NCBI GenBank assembly: GCA_017418585.1
Contig: JAFONG010000045.1
Span: 1 to 6,113 of the forward strand
Direction: 5' to 3'
Source of the DNA: Erysipelotrichaceae bacterium
Lineage (GTDB): Bacteria > Bacillota_I > Bacilli_A > Erysipelotrichales > Erysipelotrichaceae
DNA: 6,113 bases
Shown here in pieces: positions 1-4,071 of this stretch (position 1 is the stretch's first letter; every line of letters starts with the position of its first letter). The notes below the pieces were generated by a model, which saw only the letters and a program-made list of their open reading frames with translations, was not told the DNA's origin and did not search any database. The translations under genes and the position numbers were made by a program.

Positions 1-83
1 ATGAACTCTATTATGACAGTTACCGGCTGGAAATCTACGTCTATGAGAAACAGATCGTTGATTTCTATTTGTTCAGGCTATGA
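1..83 (+). CDS. 3' end of an unidentified protein (partial)
   Basis: The frame whose codons begin at base 3 is open from the window edge to a TGA at 81-83 and reads ELYYDSYRLEIYVYEKQIV and then DFYLFRL. The composition looks like real coding sequence: TAT/TAC, GAA/GAG and GTC/GTT are mixed as in the neighbouring genes, and charged and aromatic residues alternate in a beta-strand-like way. The other two forward frames carry early stops or an implausible peptide. Only about 26 residues are visible and I do not recognise the family. The gene ends right at the -10 box assigned to efp, so efp could also be read by run-through from it. Confidence 0.45.
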   Translation, partial: ELYYDSYRLEIYVYEKQIVDFYLFRL

Positions 84-85
84 TG

Positions 86-91
86 TATAAT
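86..91 (+). promoter_or_regulatory. -10 box of the probable efp promoter
   Basis: A perfect TATAAT lies at 86-91, directly after the stop of the preceding gene. Transcription would start near 98 and give a leader of about 22 nt that still includes the efp Shine-Dalgarno AGAGGT (107-112, 7 nt from the ATG). No good -35 is seen at the right distance: 63-68 reads TTCTAT, a weak match. A TG sits immediately 5' of the hexamer but without the one-base gap of a true extended -10. The call rests mainly on the hexamer and its position. Confidence 0.45.
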
Positions 92-119
92 ACTATCGTA
101 AGAAACAGAGGTAAGTATT

Positions 120-677
120 ATGTTGAACTGTACAGAAATCAAACCGGGTCAGTGTTTTACCTGGGAGAATGAATTATATCAGTGTATCGATATTCAGCTG
201 AACAAGACGGCCATGGCCAAAATGAAGGTCAAGGTCAAGGTGAAACAGCCTAGAACGGGTGTCGTAAAGGAACTGTCCTTTATCGGTTCCGATCAGGTAG
301 GCGAAGCGAGTATCGATAAAAGACAGATGCAGTTTTTGTATGATTCGGGAGACAGCGATGTATTCATGGATTCCGAGACGTATGAGCAGCTGGAGATCCC
401 GAAGGACAGACTGGAATGGGAATCCTATTTCCTGATCCCGAATCTGGATGTCAATATCATGATGTACGAGGGTGAAGTGCTTGGCGTTCAGCTTCCTGAC
501 AAGGTCGATCTGGAACTGACGGAATGTGAACAGGCAGTCAAGGGAAATACCGCTACCAGTGCTTTAAAGAACGCTGTAACGGAAACCGGTCTGCAGGTCA
601 AGGTCCCTCTGTTTATTGAACAGGGAGAAAGAATTACCGTATCTACGGCAGACGGAAAATACGCAGGCAGAGCCTGA
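120..677 (+). CDS. efp: Translation elongation factor P (EF-P) with a non-lysine loop tip
   Basis: EF-P binds between the ribosomal P and E sites and rescues ribosomes stalled at polyproline stretches. The 185-residue length equals Bacillus subtilis EF-P, and the two align from memory without gaps. Family signatures visible are KPG near the N-terminus (8-10), D-x-x-x-F-M-D-S-E-T-Y-E-Q-L (80-92), MMYEGEVLGVQLP (114-126), KGNTAT (141-146) and a C-terminal ETGLQVKVPLFIEQGE-type OB domain. This gives the usual KOW-like domain plus two OB folds. The start has a good Shine-Dalgarno (AGAGGT, 7-nt spacing). The odd part is the domain I loop: the usual V-K-P-G-K-G reads N-K-T-A-M-A (28-33), so the tip residue that is normally a modified Lys (K32 in B. 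subtilis, K34 in E. coli) is Met32. A Lys/Val-alternating strand follows (34-42). The gene ends at a hairpin shared with trxB. Confidence 0.95.
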   Translation: MLNCTEIKPGQCFTWENELYQCIDIQLNKTAMAKMKVKVKVKQPRTGVVKELSFIGSDQVGEASIDKRQMQFLYDSGDSDVFMDSETYEQLEIPKDRLEWESYFLIPNLDVNIMMYEGEVLGVQLPDKVDLELTECEQAVKGNTATSALKNAVTETGLQVKVPLFIEQGERITVSTADGKYAGRA

Positions 678-699
678 TTGGAAAAGATCATTCGTATTT

Positions 700-730
700 A
701 AAAGGCAGGGAAGACCCTGCTTTTATTTTT
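700..730. terminator. Bidirectional intrinsic terminator between convergent efp and trxB
   Basis: GCAGGG (705-710) and CCCTGC (715-720) form a perfect 6-bp GC-rich stem with an AAGA loop. The flanking A-run (700-703) and T-run (721-724) can extend it through a G-U pair and A-U pairs. On the plus strand the stem is followed by TTTTATTTTTT, which serves efp. On the minus strand it is followed by CTTTTAAAT, which serves trxB, whose TAA stop (725-723) lies just ahead of the stem. The location between two convergent gene ends fits a shared terminator. Confidence 0.85.
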
Positions 731-1640
731 TGAGATACCTGGATACGCTGTTGGCGGCGATCGCCCCGTCGTTGCAGGCGGTTACGACCTGCCGCAGATC
801 CTTGACGATACAGTCTCCGGCAGCATAGATTCCTTCACTTGAAGTGGACATGTCGGGATTGACGATGATATAGCCGTTTGAATCAAGAACGGAAGGATCC
901 AGGAAGGAAGTGCATGGATCGGCTCCGATATACGGGAAGATGCCGCTGCATTCTACGGTCTGTATCTCGCCGGTATCGACGTTTCTGATTTTCAATCCGA
1001 TGATTCGTTCGTTTTCAATTACCAGTTCATCAGGAACATGCCTTGTAACGATCCTGATCTTATCGTTGGCACGGACCTTGTCGATAACGCTTGCCTCTGC
1101 CCTGAAGACATCTCTGCGGATGATGATCGTAACTTCCGATGCCAGGGAAGCCAGATACAGAGATTCTTCCAGAGCGGAATTGCCTCCGCCGATGACGGCG
1201 ACTTTTTTATTTCGATAGAAGAATCCGTCACAGACCGCACAGTAGGATATGCCTCTTCCGGTGTATTCCTTGGCATTTGGAAGGTCCAGCATCCTTTCCC
1301 TGGTCCCGGTTGCAACAATGATGGCCTTTGCCCGATATTCCTGTCCGTCGGTCAGTACGACGGTTTTGTATCCATCTTTTTCAACGATCTTATCGACCGT
1401 ACCGCTCATCAGTTTCGCACCGAACTTCTGGCCGTGTTCGCTCAGCTGCATGGCAAGTTCCAGTCCGGATATGGAAGCGATGCCCGGATAGTTCTCGATC
1501 TCGTGGGTCTTGGACAGTTTTCCTCCATTCACTTCCGCTTCAAAAATCAGTGTTTTCAGATTGGCTCTGGAAGCGTAGATCGCCGCTGTCAGACCGGCCG
1601 GACCAGCTCCGATAATGATTACGTCGTACAGTTCATCCAT
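723..1640 (-). CDS. trxB: Thioredoxin reductase (NADPH, FAD-dependent)
   Basis: This is a cytosolic low-molecular-weight thioredoxin reductase that passes electrons from NADPH through FAD and a redox disulfide to thioredoxin. Its 305 residues match the family. In order, it shows the FAD-binding GAGPAG (11-16), ENYPG (49-53), ATGT (110-113), the redox-active CAVC (134-137) followed by DG, the nucleotide-binding GGGNSALEE (151-159), IRRDVFR (174-180), and the C-terminal FAD motif GIYAAGD (270-276) with RQVVTACNDGAIAA (283-296). Two NADPH-motif positions are variant: Asn for Asp in GGGDSA and Ile for His in HRRxxxR. The two Arg and the distal Arg that grip the 2'-phosphate remain, so NADPH use is still expected. 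The ATG has a strong Shine-Dalgarno (AAGAGGT, 7-nt gap). The gene has its own extended -10 promoter but could also receive run-through from the dinB unit. Confidence 0.96.
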   Translation of the reverse strand: MDELYDVIIIGAGPAGLTAAIYASRANLKTLIFEAEVNGGKLSKTHEIENYPGIASISGLELAMQLSEHGQKFGAKLMSGTVDKIVEKDGYKTVVLTDGQEYRAKAIIVATGTRERMLDLPNAKEYTGRGISYCAVCDGFFYRNKKVAVIGGGNSALEESLYLASLASEVTIIIRRDVFRAEASVIDKVRANDKIRIVTRHVPDELVIENERIIGLKIRNVDTGEIQTVECSGIFPYIGADPCTSFLDPSVLDSNGYIIVNPDMSTSSEGIYAAGDCIVKDLRQVVTACNDGAIAANSVSRYLKK

Positions 1641-1660
1641 TTTGTTTACCTCTTGATGAG

Positions 1661-1669
1661 ATTATAACA
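1661..1669 (-). promoter_or_regulatory. Extended -10 promoter of trxB
   Basis: On the minus strand TG-T-TATAAT is a perfect extended -10 (hexamer at 1666-1661). No convincing -35 lies 16-18 bp upstream, which is common for extended -10 promoters. Transcription would begin about 14 nt before the trxB ATG and so include the Shine-Dalgarno at 1654-1648. The upstream half of the promoter lies inside the end of the small gene at 1674-1910. I see no hairpin terminator between that gene and trxB. Confidence 0.65.
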
Positions 1670-1673
1670 TGGC

Positions 1674-1910
1674 CTATCTGGTTTCCACATACCATCTGCC
1701 CCGGTCATAGAAGAGATGGCGGATGCGGTTCGCTTCAAAGACACAGGTATAGCGCAGTCCTGTATATCCTGCCTGCAGGGAGGATCTTGGGCAGACTTCC
1801 GTGACCTTGGTGATGGGTATCTTCTGGTTCTGATCCCAGATCAGACAGAGCGGCTTGATGATGCCTTCCTTGCTGAACTGACAGATCACATCAACATAAC
1901 GGATGCTCAT
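1674..1910 (-). CDS. Small conserved-looking protein coupled to dinB
   Basis: This 78-residue protein starts MSIRYVDVICQFSKEGIIK, has a central ATYPICAL-looking but ordered segment with SLQAGYTGLRYTCVF (44-58), and ends RHLFYDRGRWYVETR. There are no membrane segments, no Cys pair suggesting a metal site and no catalytic motif that I can name. Alternating hydrophobic residues suggest a small all-beta fold. I recall similar small Bacillota proteins with an ASLKAGG-x-G-x-RYT core and a terminal W-F/Y-V-E, but I cannot name a family. Its ATG overlaps the dinB stop in an ATGA arrangement, and a Shine-Dalgarno-like AGAAGG lies within the end of dinB, about 7 nt from the ATG, so it is almost certainly translated with dinB and shares its control. 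Whether it acts with the polymerase is an inference from position only. Confidence 0.8.
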   Translation of the reverse strand: MSIRYVDVICQFSKEGIIKPLCLIWDQNQKIPITKVTEVCPRSSLQAGYTGLRYTCVFEANRIRHLFYDRGRWYVETR

Positions 1911-3127
1911 GAGATTTCCTTCTCGCTTTTCGGGATGAACGACGATAGACCGGCATCTTCCAGAACTCTCAGGGAAGAAATGGCGTAATGGCCGAATCTT
2001 TCCCGGATCGTGTCAATGGCGGTTTCTTCTTTCTTCTGTTTCATTGAATATCCGCCTTTTTCAAACAGACTGGTCTGATAGACGTCTTTCCGGAAGGAAA
2101 GAGAACTGACAGATATGCCGATCGAACGATAGGGAATAGAAAAATCGCAGTTGTTCTCAAACAGGGTGATGGCACAGTTGAAGATATCCTTTCCCAGATC
2201 GCTGTTCTCTTTCAGCCGCATCTGCATCGTTCTGACTTCCAGTTTCTTGGTTCTGACCTGCAGATGAACGGTACGGAAATACATCTTTTTGGCTCTGACT
2301 CTTGCCGATACGCTGTCGCACAAGACGGAAAGGACGATCTTGAAGTCTTCCATGTCTTTCAGATCCCGGATCGAAGTCATCGAGTTGCCGATGGATTTCA
2401 CTTCTTCCGTCACTTCATTGTATCTGGGAATCGGAACAGATTCGTATCCGTTGGCGTAACAGTAAAGAGATTCACCCCATTTTCCCAGGATCTCTTTCAG
2501 ATAAGGAAGAGGCTTTTTCGCAACGTCTCCAATGGTATAAAGACCGTAAGTCTTCAGCTTTTCACCGGTGTGGTAGCCTACGCCAAGCAAAGAAGACGCA
2601 GGCAGGTGTCTGATGTCATCCAGCGAACCGATGTAACAGGCCGAATCCTCTTTTGCCAGATCGGAACCCAGTTTCGCATAGATTCTGTTGAAGGAAACAC
2701 CGATGGACAACGTCAGGCCGATCTCGTTCTTTACTCTGGATAACAGGCCACTGACGATCTTCTCTACGGAACCGAAGTAGGATATGCTTCCCGTGATGTC
2801 CAGCCAGCATTCATCGATTCCAAACGGCTCGATCCGGTCGGTATATTCATAGTAAAGATCCCTGACCTTTTCGGAGAAGTATTCATAGGAATCGTAATCC
2901 GGTTTCAGAACGACCAGTTCAGGGCACTTCTTCAGTGCCTCGCCGATCGTTTCGGCCGTCTTGATCCCTTTTCTTTTTGCGGGAACGTTCTTTGCCAGAA
3001 TGATGCCGTGCCTGTGTTCCGGGTCTCCGGCAACCGCCATGGGAACATCTCTCAGTTCAGGATGATGCAGCATCTCTACGGAAGCAAAGAAACAGTTCAG
3101 ATCACAATGGAGAATCACCTTGTTCAT
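1907..3127 (-). CDS. dinB: Y-family translesion DNA polymerase (DinB/UmuC type)
   Basis: This is an error-prone lesion-bypass polymerase of 406 residues. The catalytic acidic residues are visible as D9 in HCDLNCFFASVE and as D105-E106 in GIDECWLD. F14 is the likely steric-gate residue against ribonucleotides. The palm/fingers motif SFNRIYAKLGSDLAK (145-159) follows, then the helix-hairpin-helix-like thumb (about 171-205: LPASSLLGVGYHTGEKL) and the little-finger domain (about 240-345). QTSLF (351-355) fits a beta-clamp-binding motif. A tail of about 50 residues follows it, including AIDTIRERFG (370-379), like the UmuC/UvrX-type Bacillota polymerases. The start agrees with family N-termini, but no Shine-Dalgarno precedes it and the -10 box is only 6 nt upstream, so the mRNA is probably leaderless. 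The promoter is overlaid by a palindromic operator and faces a self-cleaving repressor gene, which points to DNA-damage induction. Its stop overlaps the start of the next small gene. Confidence 0.94.
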   Translation of the reverse strand: MNKVILHCDLNCFFASVEMLHHPELRDVPMAVAGDPEHRHGIILAKNVPAKRKGIKTAETIGEALKKCPELVVLKPDYDSYEYFSEKVRDLYYEYTDRIEPFGIDECWLDITGSISYFGSVEKIVSGLLSRVKNEIGLTLSIGVSFNRIYAKLGSDLAKEDSACYIGSLDDIRHLPASSLLGVGYHTGEKLKTYGLYTIGDVAKKPLPYLKEILGKWGESLYCYANGYESVPIPRYNEVTEEVKSIGNSMTSIRDLKDMEDFKIVLSVLCDSVSARVRAKKMYFRTVHLQVRTKKLEVRTMQMRLKENSDLGKDIFNCAITLFENNCDFSIPYRSIGISVSSLSFRKDVYQTSLFEKGGYSMKQKKEETAIDTIRERFGHYAISSLRVLEDAGLSSFIPKSEKEIS

Positions 3128-3133
3128 ACTTTC

Positions 3134-3161
3134 ATTATACTTGAAATAGAATCAAGTTCAA
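3134..3161 (-). promoter_or_regulatory. dinB promoter
   Basis: On the minus strand a -35 of TTGAAC (3161-3156) and a perfect -10 TATAAT (3139-3134) are separated by 16 bp. The spacer is almost exactly filled by the first 19-bp palindrome (3139-3157). The predicted transcription start falls on or beside the A of the dinB ATG at 3127, leaving no 5' leader. Confidence 0.75.
3139..3157. promoter_or_regulatory. Operator 1: ACTTGA-N7-TCAAGT palindrome in the dinB promoter
   Basis: ACTTGA (3139-3144) and TCAAGT (3152-3157) are perfect inverted 6-mers separated by AATAGAA. The site touches the -10 of the dinB promoter at one end and its -35 at the other, so a bound dimer would exclude RNA polymerase. 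A second copy with identical arms and identical 7-base spacing lies 28 bp away (centre to centre). I found no other ACTTGA-N7-TCAAGT in the window. The divergent helix-turn-helix repressor is the obvious ligand; that binding is inferred. Confidence 0.8.
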
Positions 3162-3166
3162 TGATT

Positions 3167-3185
3167 ACTTGAAGAAAAATCAAGT
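3167..3185. promoter_or_regulatory. Operator 2: ACTTGA-N7-TCAAGT palindrome in the repressor promoter
   Basis: ACTTGA (3167-3172) and TCAAGT (3180-3185) are perfect inverted 6-mers separated by AGAAAAA. The arms and spacing are those of operator 1, while the central seven bases differ, as expected when only the arms are read by a protein dimer. It contains the whole -35 (TTGAAG, 3169-3174) of the repressor promoter, implying autorepression. Confidence 0.8.
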
Positions 3186-3197
3186 TTCTTCTATAAT
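3169..3197 (+). promoter_or_regulatory. Promoter of the repressor / small membrane protein unit
   Basis: A -35 of TTGAAG (3169-3174) and a perfect -10 TATAAT (3192-3197) are separated by the ideal 17 bp. Transcription should start near 3204, where the Shine-Dalgarno AGAGGA (3204-3209) begins, giving a leader of only about 15 nt before the ATG at 3219. Confidence 0.8.
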
Positions 3198-3218
3198 GTT
3201 TTTAGAGGAAGAAATAGA

Positions 3219-3812
3219 ATGGAATTTAAGGAAAATCTGCGTTTTCTGCGCAGGACTTCAAACATGTCTCAGGATGAACTGGCTGAAAAGCTGGGCTACA
3301 AGTCGTTTACGACCGTTCAGAAATGGGAGGACGGTTCGGCATTTCCAAGAGTTTCTACACTGAACAAGATCGCCGATCTTTTCAATGTCGATGTGGATCA
3401 CCTGCTGAATCTGGATATCCGCAGACAGCAGACAGCCGTTCCTATTTTGGGCGAAGTAAAGGCAGGCTATGACATGTATGCCAACGAAGACATTTTCGGC
3501 TACGAGTACTGCAACAATGATGAGTTCGGTCCCGGAGAGTATTTCTATCTTAAGGTCAAGGGCGATTCGATGATCGGTCTTAGGATCGGCGAAGGAGATA
3601 TCGTCTTTGTGAAAAAGCAGGATTATCTCGACAACAAGGACATAGGCGTATTCCTGCTGGACAATAATGAAGTCACGATCAAGACGGTACTTTTCGGAAA
3701 GAATTCCTTGACGCTGAAGGCGGCCAATCCGGATTATCCGGACCGCAAGTTCAAGCCGGAAGATGTAAGGATACTGGGGAAGGTCCTTCACAGCAAGGTC
3801 CTGTTCAACTGA
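3219..3812 (+). CDS. LexA/HdiR-like self-cleaving transcriptional repressor (HTH_3 + peptidase S24)
   Basis: This 197-residue protein joins an N-terminal Cro/CI-type helix-turn-helix (about 5-63: SQDELAEKLG at 17-26 and the likely recognition segment SFTTVQKWEDG at 29-39) to a C-terminal LexA-like S24 domain (about 74-197). The autoproteolysis elements are all present: a cleavage site Ala82-Gly83 in GEVKAGYD, the nucleophile Ser117 in KGDSM, and the general-base Lys155 in EVTIK. The 38-residue Ser-Lys distance is close to LexA. Known relatives of this architecture, such as HdiR of Lactococcus, self-cleave with activated RecA after DNA damage and release a UmuC-type polymerase and their own gene. 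The same role is inferred here because two identical palindromes overlie its own and the dinB promoters. It is not classical LexA, whose N-terminus is a winged helix. The Shine-Dalgarno AGAGGA lies 9 nt from the ATG. Confidence 0.93.
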   Translation: MEFKENLRFLRRTSNMSQDELAEKLGYKSFTTVQKWEDGSAFPRVSTLNKIADLFNVDVDHLLNLDIRRQQTAVPILGEVKAGYDMYANEDIFGYEYCNNDEFGPGEYFYLKVKGDSMIGLRIGEGDIVFVKKQDYLDNKDIGVFLLDNNEVTIKTVLFGKNSLTLKAANPDYPDRKFKPEDVRILGKVLHSKVLFN

Positions 3813-4036
3813 TGCGTTTCGTCAAATATACGCTTCTGTGCATGGGGATTTTTCTTTCTCTTTCGGCAGCCGAGATCCTTCTGCTGAATCCTGTGGCGGA
3901 TTTCTTCGGCTCTTCCTATCTTTCCCATCTGATCTTTTATCTGGTTCTGCTGCTGATCCTAGATCCCATCATCACCAGGATCCTCAGCGAGAAGATCAGA
4001 AAACACTTTAATCCCGAAGAAGGTGAACAGGTCTAG
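3812..4036 (+). CDS. Small two-helix membrane protein coupled to the repressor
   Basis: This 74-residue protein has two strongly hydrophobic stretches, about 6-26 (TLLCMGIFLSLSAAEILLL) and about 38-57 (HLIFYLVLLLILDPIITRIL), joined by a short loop with NPVADFFGSSY. The ends carry the positive charges (RFVK; SEKIRKHF), so both termini are predicted to be cytoplasmic. I do not recognise a family. Its ATG shares one base with the repressor stop (TGATG), and no good Shine-Dalgarno stands close, so it probably depends on translational coupling and on the autoregulated promoter. It would then rise with DNA damage. A hairpin terminator overlaps its last codons and separates it from murG. Its position beside an SOS-type repressor resembles the location of SOS division inhibitors in other bacteria, but nothing in its own sequence proves such a role. 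Confidence 0.8.
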   Translation: MRFVKYTLLCMGIFLSLSAAEILLLNPVADFFGSSYLSHLIFYLVLLLILDPIITRILSEKIRKHFNPEEGEQV

Positions 4037-4048
4037 TCACCTTTTTTT
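4017..4048 (+). terminator. Intrinsic terminator overlapping the end of the membrane-protein gene
   Basis: AAGGTGA (4020-4026) pairs perfectly with TCACCTT (4037-4043), and further A-U and G-U pairs are possible down to 4017. The T-run spans 4042-4048. The left arm is coding sequence and the TAG stop (4034-4036) lies in the 10-nt loop, so a ribosome finishing the gene would cover one arm. It isolates the repressor unit from murG. Confidence 0.82.
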
Positions 4049-4054
4049 ATTTCA

Positions 4055-4063
4055 TGGTAGAAT
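4055..4063 (+). promoter_or_regulatory. Probable extended -10 promoter of murG
   Basis: TG-G-TAGAAT (4055-4063) is an extended -10 with one mismatch in the hexamer. No clear -35 is present; the upstream bases are terminator stem and T-run. It lies between a terminator and murG, where a promoter is needed. Transcription would start about 4070, almost at the ATG (4072), so the mRNA should be leaderless or nearly so. Confidence 0.5.
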
Positions 4064-4071
4064 GAGATGGT

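Noticed and set aside
225..242. Tandem hexamer (AAGGTC, AAGGTC, AAGGTG) in efp, possible slippage repeat
   Set aside because: The protein aligns without gaps and has the normal 185 residues, so there is no sign of an expansion; it only encodes a Lys-Val strand.
836..846. CACTTGAAGTG palindrome resembling an operator half-site
   Set aside because: It lies inside trxB, lacks the N7-TCAAGT second arm, and is not near a promoter.
1038..1667. 209-codon open frame on the plus strand opposite trxB
   Set aside because: It is antisense to a gene with every thioredoxin reductase motif, its product resembles no family I know, and it has no convincing ribosome site.
2264..2743. 159-codon open frame on the plus strand opposite dinB
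   Set aside because: It is antisense to the well-supported thumb and little-finger regions of dinB, with no ribosome site or recognisable domain.
3169..3363. 64-codon plus-strand frame starting inside the operator region
   Set aside because: Its start precedes the predicted transcription start, and it overlaps the repressor in another frame without family resemblance.
3258..3791. 177-codon open frame on the minus strand opposite the repressor
   Set aside because: It mirrors the codon pattern of the repressor gene; no start signal and an Ile/Val-rich product typical of antisense frames.
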